Notes: generated by a model from the sequence alone, not told the origin. A DNA stretch of 5,398 nt from Propionibacteriales bacterium (GCA_030453285.1 JAKDKP010000208.1:1-5398), one strand, 5' to 3'; positions 1 through 5,398 are shown, counted from the first letter of the stretch. Program-made: numbers and translations.

Positions 1-711
1 CTCTCACTGTTGCGACAGCGCAGGTTCATCGGATGGCTGCTCGCCGCAATCACCATGTCCATCGGATTCGGTGGCATCCTGAACTTCCTGCCCAGTTATC
101 TCCAAGACCCGGTAGGAATGACGGCCGCGAACGCAGGTATGGTGCTAATCCTGCCGACTTTGCCGATGATGATCATGCCCACCCTGGGCGGCTGGCTCAT
201 CAGCAAGGGAACCTCACCAGTGATGGTCATCGCGACCGCGTTGCTTGCGATCGCCGGAGGCAACGCCTGGCTCGCAACCCTGCACCCTGCAATCACACCG
301 CTCGAACTGGCAGGACCCCTCGTGTTGCTCGGGGCCGGAGTCGGCCTCGCCTCGGGCATCATCGACGCCCAGGCCATGAACCAAGTCAATGAGAACCAGG
401 TCGGCATGGCCGCCGGAATGCTCAACACAGTCCGCAGCACCTCCAATGCACTCATCCTCGGTCTCTTCGGTTCCGCACTCATTGCGATCATGACGGGGAA
501 AATCAACTCTGCGAGTCTCGCGGGGCAGGTCGCAACCGGCAACCTGCCCGAAACTGCGGACCCCGCATTCCTGGCTGAGCAACTCACCGAGACGTGGCGA
601 ATCGTCCTGATCGCACTTGCAGCCCTGTGCGGCTTGGCCGCCATCGTCACCGTCTCACTCGTACGTCGTTCGAACCATGACAGACAGCCCACAAATGCCG
701 GGCCAAAGTAG
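1..711 (+). CDS. MFS exporter, DHA2 (EmrB/QacA-like) family, C-terminal part (5' truncated by window)
   Basis: The reading frame is open from the first base, so the gene starts upstream; 236 residues are visible. They show six hydrophobic segments (about residues 9-34, 45-66, 73-94, 103-126, 140-165 and 198-221), which fits the last six helices of a 14-helix drug:H+ antiporter. The signature stretch is a glycine-rich helix ending in ASGIIDAQAMNQV, then GMAAGMLNTVRSTSNALILG; this matches the EmrB/QacA pattern in which a 'GMASGLLNT.RQ..GALG'-like helix follows a polar loop. The family exports drugs, dyes or other hydrophobic compounds across the inner membrane using the proton gradient; the substrate cannot be read from this part. 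The short tail after the last helix is charged and unremarkable. A broken HxlR-type regulator lies 66 nt downstream on the same strand, a common partner for such pumps, so this exporter may once have been under its control. Confidence 0.9.
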   Translation, partial: LSLLRQRRFIGWLLAAITMSIGFGGILNFLPSYLQDPVGMTAANAGMVLILPTLPMMIMPTLGGWLISKGTSPVMVIATALLAIAGGNAWLATLHPAITPLELAGPLVLLGAGVGLASGIIDAQAMNQVNENQVGMAAGMLNTVRSTSNALILGLFGSALIAIMTGKINSASLAGQVATGNLPETADPAFLAEQLTETWRIVLIALAALCGLAAIVTVSLVRRSNHDRQPTNAGPK

Positions 712-716
712 AACCT

Positions 717-728
717 CCGTTATAACGG
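717..728. promoter_or_regulatory. Perfect 12-bp palindrome CCGTTATAACGG, possible operator
   Basis: CCGTTA is followed directly by its reverse complement TAACGG, with no spacer. It sits 5 nt after the exporter stop codon and about 50 nt before the start of the HxlR-like gene. Its centre, TATAAC, resembles a -10 hexamer, but there is no convincing -35 element 16-18 nt upstream. A binding site for a dimeric regulator such as the neighbouring HxlR protein is a reasonable guess. A terminator is unlikely because a 12-bp palindrome with no loop gives a poor hairpin and no T tract follows. Confidence 0.35.
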
Positions 729-777
729 CTGCCTTAGACCACGAGTGAAGTCGTTGAATCTCGGGAGCTGAAGAAGC

Positions 778-1095
778 GTGCTGTCTTCGTCAATAAATCG
801 CCCGGTCGAAGTAGTGTTGGCTGCGATCTCGGGGCGGTGGATGACGCTCGTACTCGGCAACCTCATGTCCGGCGACGCATACTCATACACTGACCAGGCC
901 GAATTGCTTCCGCGTTTCCGCGACAAGGTGCTGACTGAACGGCTCCACGAACTCGTCACAGCCGGACTTGTAGCGAGAACCACGGCTACCTGATTCCTGC
1001 AGCGAACCGAGTACCGGATCACCGAGCGCGGCAGAGCACTGCACCCTCTGCTGGTCGAGTTGTACCGCGCGCTGCTGGCGCTGCAATCCGACGAC
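778..1095 (+). pseudogene. HxlR-family winged-helix regulator interrupted by an in-frame TGA
   Basis: From GTG at 778 (GGGAG 10 nt upstream; a stop codon lies just before it in frame) the frame reads 71 residues of a typical HxlR domain. PVEVVLAAISGRW (residues 9-21) matches the family's PVE..L..IGG.W helix, and FRDKVLTERLHELVTAGLV (47-65) is the recognition-helix region. A TGA at 991-993 (codon 72) stops it in the wing. The same frame resumes at once with RTEYRITERGRALHPLL, the expected second wing strand and following helix, with no insertion or deletion compared with the usual 'LV.R..Y....P.R.EY.LT..GR.L' pattern. A single base change therefore explains the break. The right boundary is approximate: homology fades after about 1095, while the frame stays open to 1392 with sequence unlike the family. 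The cysteine usually found just before PVE is Arg8 here. The truncated 71-residue product would lack the wing and is probably inactive. A sequencing error or readthrough would restore a working protein. Confidence 0.75.
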
Positions 1096-1107
1096 TCAAC
1101 GGCAGAC

Positions 1108-1137
1108 CAGCGACAGTCGGGCCCTACCCTGTCGCTG
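1108..1137. repeat. 9-bp perfect inverted repeat, 12-nt spacer
   Basis: CAGCGACAG at 1108-1116 is matched by CTGTCGCTG at 1129-1137; the spacer contains the smaller palindrome GGGCCC. It lies just beyond the HxlR remnant and about 160 bp before the AraC gene. No T tract follows, so it is not a classic intrinsic terminator; it could be an operator, an L-shaped terminator, or chance. Confidence 0.4.
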
Positions 1138-1263
1138 ACGAGTCCTGGGGAGGCTGGAACCGCAAGTCGATCCAGACGCTCGTGTTTTTGCCGCCCCACG
1201 GGGTGCAGCGCTCCGGTAGAGGAAATGAAGGTGGCGTCGGGAATAAATACCCTGTCGCCGACG
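1116..1263. repeat. Pair of imperfect direct repeats upstream of the AraC gene
   Basis: TACCCTGTCGCTGACG at 1125-1140 recurs as TACCCTGTCGCCGACG at 1248-1263 (15 of 16 identical). Each copy is preceded by GTCGGG (1116-1121 and 1236-1241), at spacings of 3 and 6 nt. The second copy follows the AT-rich stretch AATAAA and lies about 35 bp before the AraC start, where a promoter or operator could sit. The rest of the 200-bp gap (1096-1297) holds nothing recognisable: no clear promoter, RNA gene or transposon end. Confidence 0.4.
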
Positions 1264-1297
1264 GCCTCACGACCACAGACAGGAGCGCATTGCGGCG

Positions 1298-2233
1298 TTG
1301 AGTACTCGATCCGGAGGCACTTCTTCAACACGCGCTTATTCACCTCTGCGGGCGCTTACTCGTACGATTCACCGTCCGATTGGGCCGGCTGAATATGACT
1401 GTCTGAGAATCATCATCGTCCGCGACGGGAGCGCGATCGTGTTCAGCGAGTTCGGTCAGCAGCCCGTTTCCATGGGTGACCTGATTCTGTTGGGGCCGGG
1501 CGTCTTATGCGGTGTCGAGCCCGAGGGTCATGTGACGGTGACGACCGTTTATGTCGATACCGATCTCGCTGTGGATCAGTTCTTCTGGCAATACTCGACG
1601 ATCCTGCATGACCGTCTCGATGCTCAAGGGTTGGCGGAGCGGGTCTATTCCGAGCCGGCGCAAGTCCTGCGGCTAGGGCGTGACCGTGCGGGGATGCTGA
1701 TGTCCTGGGTGGACGAGATGGTCGCGATCAGCGTGGCGCATCTGTACCACGAGAAGTTCCATTATCTGCTGGCGCGCTGGTTCGACCTCTTAGACGTGTT
1801 CGTGCCGTTCGTGCGCGTCACACACTTGCGGCCGACATCGCTGCAGGGTGCTCGCTCACGGCTCATCATGCCCCGGCAACGAAATTTCGGCCCGCTCCGC
1901 CGTGAGGCCGTGCTCACCCGAGATGCGTTGCATACGGCGATCGACCATCCCTGGACGTTGGCGGAACTCGCGGTGCGGGTAAGCCTCTCGCCACGGCAGC
2001 TCGCCCGCCTGTTCACACAGGCATTCGGGAAGACCCCGTCGGCGTATCTCGTGATGCTGCGTGTGCAGGAGATGGCACGGCTCCTCCGCGAAACCAACAT
2101 CACCGTGGAATCTGCCGGCAGACGGGTCGGGTGGCGGAGCCGGTCTCGCGCGGTCGACGCGTTCACGAGGCATACCGGGGTAAGCCCTGGCCGGTATCGC
2201 GACATGCGGCCGTTCGTCGCCGACGTGCCCTAG
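1298..2233 (+). CDS. AraC-family transcriptional regulator
   Basis: This 311-residue protein has the AraC layout. An N-terminal beta-rich, cupin-like sensing region (about residues 35-90, including FSEFGQQPVSMGDLILLGPG) is followed by a helical linker (about 100-200) and a C-terminal double helix-turn-helix. The first HTH is about 220-241 (LAELAVRVSLSPRQLARLFTQAFGKTPSAYL) and the second about 268-290, ending in the family signature VGWRSRSRAVDAFTRHTGVSPGRYR. The TTG start at 1298 is preceded by AGGAG at 1281-1285, a somewhat long 12-nt spacing. It is chosen because the N-terminus then reads MSTRSGGTSSTRAYSPLRAL, as I recall for relatives, and because no ATG, GTG or TTG follows in frame before the sensing region. 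The ligand is unknown. Proteins of this type with a conserved IHRPIGPAEYDCL segment (25-37) sit next to mobile-element operons in actinobacteria, from memory rather than a search. It may control the downstream operon, itself, or both. Its base composition (~60% GC by eye) is nearer to the left segment than to the operon. Confidence 0.9.
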   Translation: MSTRSGGTSSTRAYSPLRALTRTIHRPIGPAEYDCLRIIIVRDGSAIVFSEFGQQPVSMGDLILLGPGVLCGVEPEGHVTVTTVYVDTDLAVDQFFWQYSTILHDRLDAQGLAERVYSEPAQVLRLGRDRAGMLMSWVDEMVAISVAHLYHEKFHYLLARWFDLLDVFVPFVRVTHLRPTSLQGARSRLIMPRQRNFGPLRREAVLTRDALHTAIDHPWTLAELAVRVSLSPRQLARLFTQAFGKTPSAYLVMLRVQEMARLLRETNITVESAGRRVGWRSRSRAVDAFTRHTGVSPGRYRDMRPFVADVP

Positions 2234-2234
2234 C

Positions 2235-2258
2235 GTTCCGGCACAGTCGTCCGGGAAC
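2235..2258 (+). terminator. Weak hairpin just after the AraC stop codon
   Basis: GTTCCGG (2235-2241) can pair with CCGGGAAC (2251-2258), leaving one bulged G and a 9-nt loop. It starts 2 nt after the TAG stop, the right place for a terminator, but no T run follows and the stem is only 7 bp. It is a low-confidence call, based on position as much as structure. Confidence 0.25.
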
Positions 2259-2436
2259 AAGCCAGGTCCACCTGTCGATACCCGGTCACCGCTGTGTTCG
2301 CTTCCCGTTGCCGTCCGAGGTTGGTAGGCCGGTATGTCCTACGTCAGGTGCCTCCGCGTTCCTGATGGCCAACCTACTGAATGTTCTGTTCGCTGGCCGT
2401 CTGACTCGCCGGATGCGCCTGGCTCACCTCGCAGGT

Positions 2437-2472
2437 GCAGGGTCGGCCACCGCCCGTGGTGGCCGACCCTGC
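2437..2472. promoter_or_regulatory. Perfect 15-bp inverted repeat with 6-nt loop directly before the ardC-like gene
   Basis: The left arm GCAGGGTCGGCCACC (2437-2451) is fully complementary to the right arm GGTGGCCGACCCTGC (2458-2472); the loop is GCCCGT. In RNA the stem could add a G-U pair on each side. The right arm ends on the base before the Shine-Dalgarno sequence, leaving that site single-stranded between hairpin and start codon. A smaller palindrome, CACCT-CGC-AGGTG (2425-2437), touches its left edge. A leader hairpin controlling translation or mRNA stability, a long operator for an element-encoded repressor, or an origin for priming single-stranded DNA are all possible. No T tract follows, so an ordinary terminator is unlikely. 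The remaining gap (2259-2424) shows no clear -10/-35 pair. Confidence 0.7.
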
Positions 2473-2481
2473 GGGAGGAGG
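2473..2481 (+). promoter_or_regulatory. Strong ribosome binding site GGGAGGAGG that sets the ardC-like start
   Basis: GGGAGGAGG lies 7 nt before GTG 2489. It fits no other in-frame candidate: the GTGs at 2435, 2456 and 2459 all lie before it, within the inverted-repeat region. This makes 2489 the likely true start. Confidence 0.8.
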
Positions 2482-2488
2482 CCGGACG

Positions 2489-3598
2489 GTGGCGACGAGG
2501 CAGGAAGAGGCCCGCGAGGCGCGGGAGGCGAAGCTCGACGAACTCCACGAGCGATTGACGGGTACGGTCGAGCGGCTGGTCACGGGCGAGGACTGGGCCG
2601 AAGCGCTCAAGTTCGCGGCGAACTTCCGTTCGCGCTCGTTCAACAACGTGATCCTCATCTGGGAACAGCATCAAGCAGCGTTCGAGCACGGACGCGTGCA
2701 CGAGCCGTTCCCGACCTTCGTTGCTGGGTACAAGCAGTGGCAGCAGCTGGGCCGGCAGGTCGAGAAAGGTCAGGCCGGGTATCAGATCCTCGCGCCGGTG
2801 ACGGGGCGGTTTGCCTCGGCGAACCCGTTGGATGCGGACTCGTGGCGGCGTCTGAACCGGGGCGAGAAGCCCAAGCCCGGAGAGACCGTTCGCACCCGCA
2901 TGGTCGGGGTGCGCCCGGCCTACGTCTGGGATGTCTCCCAAACCGCTGGTGATCCGCTCCCTGAGCGACCCTCCCCGCGACTGCTGGAAGGTGAGGCGCC
3001 GGCCGGGCTGTGGGAGGGGCTGGCGGCGCAGGTCGAAGGGGCCGGTTTCGAGGTCCTGCGGGTGCCGTACGAGGGCATGATCCACGGCGCGAACGGGATC
3101 ACGGACTTCTCGGCCCGGCAGGTCGCGGTGCGGGAGAACATGGACCCCGCCGCCCAGGTGAAGACCCTTGCCCACGAGCTCGCCCACGTCACCCTCCACG
3201 GCCCCAATCAGGAGGAGGCCAGGCAGCATCGCGGGATCGGGGAGGTCGAGGCCGAATCTGTCGCGCTGATGGTCGGCGCTGCTCACGGAATGGACACCAC
3301 GGGGTACACGATCCCGTACGTGGCCGGGTGGGCGGCGAACGTCGACGGCAAGGCCCCGGTCGAGATCGTCCAGTCCACCGGTGAGCGGGTGCGCAAGGCA
3401 GCCGCCAGCATCCTCGACCAGCTCGATACCGAGCAGGTGCCCGACGGCACCCCGCCCGGCCTGACGCAGAGTGTCGGTAAGAACGGCCCCGACCGCGGCG
3501 CTCCCGACCAGCAGGCTGCGGTCCGAAGAGCGCCGTCATTGGCCCCTGAGCGGGAGGCGGCGCGTACGCCGGTGAGGGCCGACGCGCGGGGGTTATGA
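2489..3598 (+). CDS. ArdC-like antirestriction protein: ssDNA-binding domain plus zinc metallopeptidase-like domain
   Basis: Starting at GTG 2489 gives 369 residues; upstream in-frame GTGs would add up to 18 residues translated from the inverted repeat and are disfavoured. The N-terminal part (about residues 15-150) is the ArdC-type ssDNA-binding domain: an acidic helix, then FRSRSFNNVILIWEQ (47-59), the FVAGYKQWQQLGRQVEKGQAGYQILAP block (77-103) and a beta strand around AYVWDVSQT. The second part (about 175-300) resembles ImmA/IrrE-type metallopeptidases, with HELAH at 229-233 as the zinc HExxH site and EVEAES (252-257) supplying the likely third ligand. The tail after about 315 is proline/arginine-rich and probably disordered. 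ArdC proteins bind single-stranded DNA and help incoming plasmids escape host restriction during conjugation; whether the peptidase site is active is not known from sequence. It is the first gene of a tight operon, ending 1 nt before the primase gene. All key motifs are intact. Confidence 0.92.
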   Translation: MATRQEEAREAREAKLDELHERLTGTVERLVTGEDWAEALKFAANFRSRSFNNVILIWEQHQAAFEHGRVHEPFPTFVAGYKQWQQLGRQVEKGQAGYQILAPVTGRFASANPLDADSWRRLNRGEKPKPGETVRTRMVGVRPAYVWDVSQTAGDPLPERPSPRLLEGEAPAGLWEGLAAQVEGAGFEVLRVPYEGMIHGANGITDFSARQVAVRENMDPAAQVKTLAHELAHVTLHGPNQEEARQHRGIGEVEAESVALMVGAAHGMDTTGYTIPYVAGWAANVDGKAPVEIVQSTGERVRKAAASILDQLDTEQVPDGTPPGLTQSVGKNGPDRGAPDQQAAVRRAPSLAPEREAARTPVRADARGL

Positions 3599-3599
3599 G

Positions 3600-4526
3600 A
3601 TGCCCATCCGTTCCCGCTTCACGACCGCGCTCCAACGCATGGACGCGACCACGCCCCTGCCCGAGGCAGCGATGCTGTTCGCCGGCCAGGGGGTGCCGGT
3701 CTTCCCGTGCGCTCCGGAGGGGAAGCAGCCGATCACCCGGCACGGATTCCACGACGCCACGACCGATCTCGGTCAGGTCGAGGCGTGGTGGCGCCGGTTC
3801 CCGGCGGCGAACATCGGCATGCCCACCGGTCGGGCCTCCGGGGTCTCGGTCGTGGACGTCGATGTCCACGGCGCCAACGGCTACGACGCGATCCGGAGGG
3901 CGCGCCGGGCCGGGCTCGTATCGGGGTGGGAGACGATGGTCCGCTCCCCGAGCGGTGGCCTGCACATTTACTTCCCGGCCTCCGAGGGCGTGCAGTCGTC
4001 GTGGCAGGCCGGGACGGCGGGCGTGGATTTCCGGGGCGATCGCGGCTACATCATCGTCCCGCCCTCGCATCGCCCGATCGACGGCGAGATCGTGCTCTAC
4101 CGCCCCACGTCTTTCGCCCCGACCGACGGGCGGGCGGTGGATGCGCAGCGTTTGCGGGAGTTCCTGACCCCGCCCAGGCCCCGCCGGAAGCCGGTCCCGC
4201 ACAGGGAGGGGGCGGCGCCGGTGGATGCGCAGCGGATGGCGTCGTGGCTGGGCGGGCAGTCCACGGATCGCAATCTCAAACTGTTCTGGGCCGCATGTCG
4301 CCTGGCCGAGGGCAGCGTCCCCGAGACCGAGGCGCTGGATGCGTTCGCGAGCGTGGAGCAGCCGGACTTCGGGGAGCGGGAGATCACCCGCACGATCCAG
4401 TCCGCCTACCGCACCATCGCCACCGACCCCAGCACCCCGACCCGCGCCGAACCCGCTCCGAGGCGGCCCGCGCAGAGGGGCGAGCCGGCACGCTCGCCGG
4501 CACCGTCGGGCAGGGGGCTGGCATGA
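3600..4526 (+). CDS. Stand-alone bifunctional DNA primase/polymerase (AEP Prim-Pol)
   Basis: This 308-residue protein carries a Prim-Pol catalytic domain of the archaeo-eukaryotic primase type in about residues 20-190. The opening block has GVPVFPCAPEGKQPITRHGF (31-50), then WW..FPAANIGMPTG (63-77). The metal-binding motif is VVDVDVHG (D86, D88), followed by SPSGGLHIYF (117-125; H122) and GVDFRGDRGYIIVPPS (141-156; D143, R145). A small helical region (about 209-272, NLKLFWAACRLAEGSVPETEALDAF) looks like a primase C-terminal (PriCT) domain. A basic, proline-rich tail follows. There is no helicase or Walker A motif, so it is shorter than Prim-Pol proteins fused to an AAA+/SF3 helicase. Such enzymes start strands and extend them; on a transferred element the likely job is making the complementary strand or starting replication. 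ATG 3600 is preceded by GGGGG with a 7-nt gap, one base after the upstream stop. Its own stop overlaps the next start as ATGA, indicating translational coupling. Confidence 0.93.
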   Translation: MPIRSRFTTALQRMDATTPLPEAAMLFAGQGVPVFPCAPEGKQPITRHGFHDATTDLGQVEAWWRRFPAANIGMPTGRASGVSVVDVDVHGANGYDAIRRARRAGLVSGWETMVRSPSGGLHIYFPASEGVQSSWQAGTAGVDFRGDRGYIIVPPSHRPIDGEIVLYRPTSFAPTDGRAVDAQRLREFLTPPRPRRKPVPHREGAAPVDAQRMASWLGGQSTDRNLKLFWAACRLAEGSVPETEALDAFASVEQPDFGEREITRTIQSAYRTIATDPSTPTRAEPAPRRPAQRGEPARSPAPSGRGLA

Positions 4527-5332
4527 ACGAGGCACGCGGGTACGGGTGGACGGTCGTGACGGCAGCGGTGGGCACGATGCTGATCGGCGCCGGGGCGTTC
4601 TGGTTGAGCTTCGTCGCCCTGGCTGATCTCGCGATGCGTTCGGGGATCGCGCGGGGGCAGTCGTGGATCTGGCCGCTGCTGGTGGACGGGTTGATCGTGG
4701 TCGCGACCGTCGCGGTCGTCGCCCTTGATGGGCGCCGGACGGCCTGGTATCCCTGGGCGCTGCTCATCGGCGGCGCCGGTGTCTCGGTCACGGCGAACGC
4801 GGCACACGCGATCCTCGCTGCTGACCTGACCGTGCCCGCTCTCCTTGCCGCGGTCGTGGCCGCGATCCCACCGCTGGTCCTGCTGGCCGCGACGCATCTG
4901 ACCGTCATCCTTACCCGTCCCGCCGACCACGGCACCGAACCCCCGCCCGCGGGGCCGGTCGAGGCGGCTGAGGTCGATGCTGCCGAGACGGCCGAGCCTG
5001 CGGCGGAAGAAGTGACGACGGGGCCGGTCGAGGACGCCAAGACACAGGCCCCGCCGCGAATCACTGCGCCTGAAGCGGCCTCGGCGTCGTCGGGCGGAAC
5101 GTCGACCGAGGTTCCCGAGGGGGCCGGGCGTCGGGTGCGGGCGGAGGAGCTGCGGAGCTTGGGGTGGTCGAACAAGCGGATCGCGCGTGAGGTCGGCGTG
5201 CACCCCTCCACTGTCGGCCGCTGGGCCACGACTCCACGCCGGAAAGAGGCCGAGACGTCGGGTGACCAGAGCACCGGGAACGAGAAGAAACACCACGATG
5301 AGGAGCAGGACGATGAACCCGCACGAGCATGA
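4523..5332 (+). CDS. DUF2637 (SpdB-like) membrane protein with C-terminal helix-turn-helix
   Basis: The start is ATG 4523, overlapping the primase stop as ATGA with a purine-rich AGGGGG just upstream. The frame is open further upstream, but only antiparallel to no known family and inside the primase, so it is ignored. The 269-residue product has four hydrophobic helices (about 10-36, 47-68, 76-99 and 104-130), with DGRRTAWYPW between the second and third, as in DUF2637 proteins. An acidic, proline/alanine-rich linker (about 131-200) follows. Next comes a predicted DNA-binding helix-turn-helix, RAEELRSLGWSNKRIAREVG through HPSTVGRWAT (206-235), and a charged tail (240-269). DUF2637 occurs in SpdB-type spread proteins of Streptomyces plasmids and in many actinobacterial conjugative elements, where it is thought to help DNA transfer or plasmid spreading. 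The arrangement suggests a cytoplasmic DNA-binding domain tethered to the membrane; that role is inference. The linker carries two copies of GPVE, encoded by the repeat GGGGCCGGTCGAGG (4951-4964 and 5020-5033). Confidence 0.88.
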   Translation: MNEARGYGWTVVTAAVGTMLIGAGAFWLSFVALADLAMRSGIARGQSWIWPLLVDGLIVVATVAVVALDGRRTAWYPWALLIGGAGVSVTANAAHAILAADLTVPALLAAVVAAIPPLVLLAATHLTVILTRPADHGTEPPPAGPVEAAEVDAAETAEPAAEEVTTGPVEDAKTQAPPRITAPEAASASSGGTSTEVPEGAGRRVRAEELRSLGWSNKRIAREVGVHPSTVGRWATTPRRKEAETSGDQSTGNEKKHHDEEQDDEPARA

Positions 5333-5398
5333 CCACCAGCAGGAGCACCAGCACCGGCCCGATCCCGAGGCGAGGCAGGCTCCGACGGCAGAGAACGC
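5313..5398 (+). CDS. Unknown His/Gln/Glu-rich protein, N-terminal fragment (cut by window end)
   Basis: The frame is open from ATG 5313 to the last base, giving 28 residues beginning MNPHEHDHQQEHQHRPDP. AGGAG at 5301-5305 with a 7-nt gap supports this start; the 20-nt overlap with the preceding stop suggests coupling. An in-frame ATG at 5298 lacks such a site. A competing start, ATG 5329 in another frame, makes an ATGA overlap with the DUF2637 stop but gives a Ser/Thr/Arg-rich read (MTTSRSTSTGPIPRR). The low-complexity, polar N-terminus gives no function. It is presumably the next member of the same operon. Confidence 0.5.
   Translation, partial: MNPHEHDHQQEHQHRPDPEARQAPTAEN

Noticed and set aside
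1153..1189. CTGGA...TCCAG hairpin followed by TTTTT as an intrinsic terminator
   Set aside because: A 5-bp stem with a 12-nt loop, and the T run lies about 9 nt past the stem; too weak to call.
720..1343. Minus-strand open frame of 207 codons across the HxlR remnant
   Set aside because: Ser/Arg-rich with no family resemblance; the plus strand gives an HxlR domain in register on both sides of the stop.
2435..2488. Longer start for the ardC-like protein (GTG 2435, 2456 or 2459)
   Set aside because: These codons lie in or next to the inverted repeat and lack a ribosome binding site, whereas GTG 2489 has GGGAGGAGG 7 nt upstream.
2339..3286. Minus-strand open frame of 315 codons opposite the ardC-like gene
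   Set aside because: It shows no recognisable domains and covers the inverted repeat and the ArdC domain in antisense; it fits a GC-driven shadow.
3707..4522. Upstream extension of the DUF2637 frame inside the primase gene
   Set aside because: The translation is low-complexity Arg/Gly/Pro; ATG 4523 with its ATGA overlap and immediate first transmembrane helix is the natural start.
3189..4535. Long minus-strand open frame (448 codons) opposite the primase gene
   Set aside because: It is an arginine/proline-rich shadow of high-GC coding DNA; the plus strand carries clear Prim-Pol and HExxH motifs.
4699..4708. Perfect palindrome GGTCGCGACC
   Set aside because: It is within the second transmembrane helix coding sequence, where GTC/GCG codons are frequent; expected by chance in ~70% GC DNA.
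4951..5033. 14-bp direct repeat GGGGCCGGTCGAGG in the DUF2637 linker as a possible att or iteron
   Set aside because: Only two copies, in frame, encoding GPVE in a low-complexity linker; simple linker repetition explains it.

Overview
The window is high-GC DNA with valine-, alanine- and arginine-rich proteins, GTG/TTG starts and protein families typical of Actinomycetota (a Corynebacterium-, Brevibacterium- or Microbacterium-like host is plausible, but the genus cannot be fixed from sequence alone). By eye the first ~2.2 kb is about 60% GC and the part after ~2.4 kb about 70% GC, so two segments of different history appear to be joined here.

Left segment (1-1297): the C-terminal half of a DHA2-type major facilitator exporter, cut by the window edge, is followed by a short gap with a perfect 12-bp palindrome. 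Next comes an HxlR-family winged-helix regulator broken by one in-frame TGA in its wing. About 200 bp of non-recognised DNA then holds a 9-bp inverted repeat and a short imperfect direct repeat. The exporter/HxlR pair looks like a common efflux pump and local regulator arrangement in which the regulator has been lost.

Middle (1298-2488): an AraC-family regulator with an N-terminal sensing domain and a C-terminal double helix-turn-helix is followed by a 255-bp gap. That gap ends in a perfect 15-bp inverted repeat that directly abuts a very strong Shine-Dalgarno sequence.

Right segment (2489-5398): a tight operon on the plus strand. It encodes an ArdC-like ssDNA-binding/metallopeptidase antirestriction protein, a small stand-alone primase-polymerase, a four-helix DUF2637 (SpdB-like) membrane protein carrying a C-terminal helix-turn-helix, and the start of a His/Gln-rich protein that runs off the window. 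Genes are separated by 1 nt or overlap by 4 and 20 nt. ArdC plus Prim-Pol plus DUF2637 is the kind of leading/maintenance module found on actinobacterial conjugative plasmids and integrative elements. The likely joint task is to protect incoming single-stranded DNA, convert it to double strand, and anchor or spread the element at the membrane. The AraC protein is a candidate regulator of this operon. No integrase, relaxase, tRNA, CRISPR array or complete insertion sequence is visible here.
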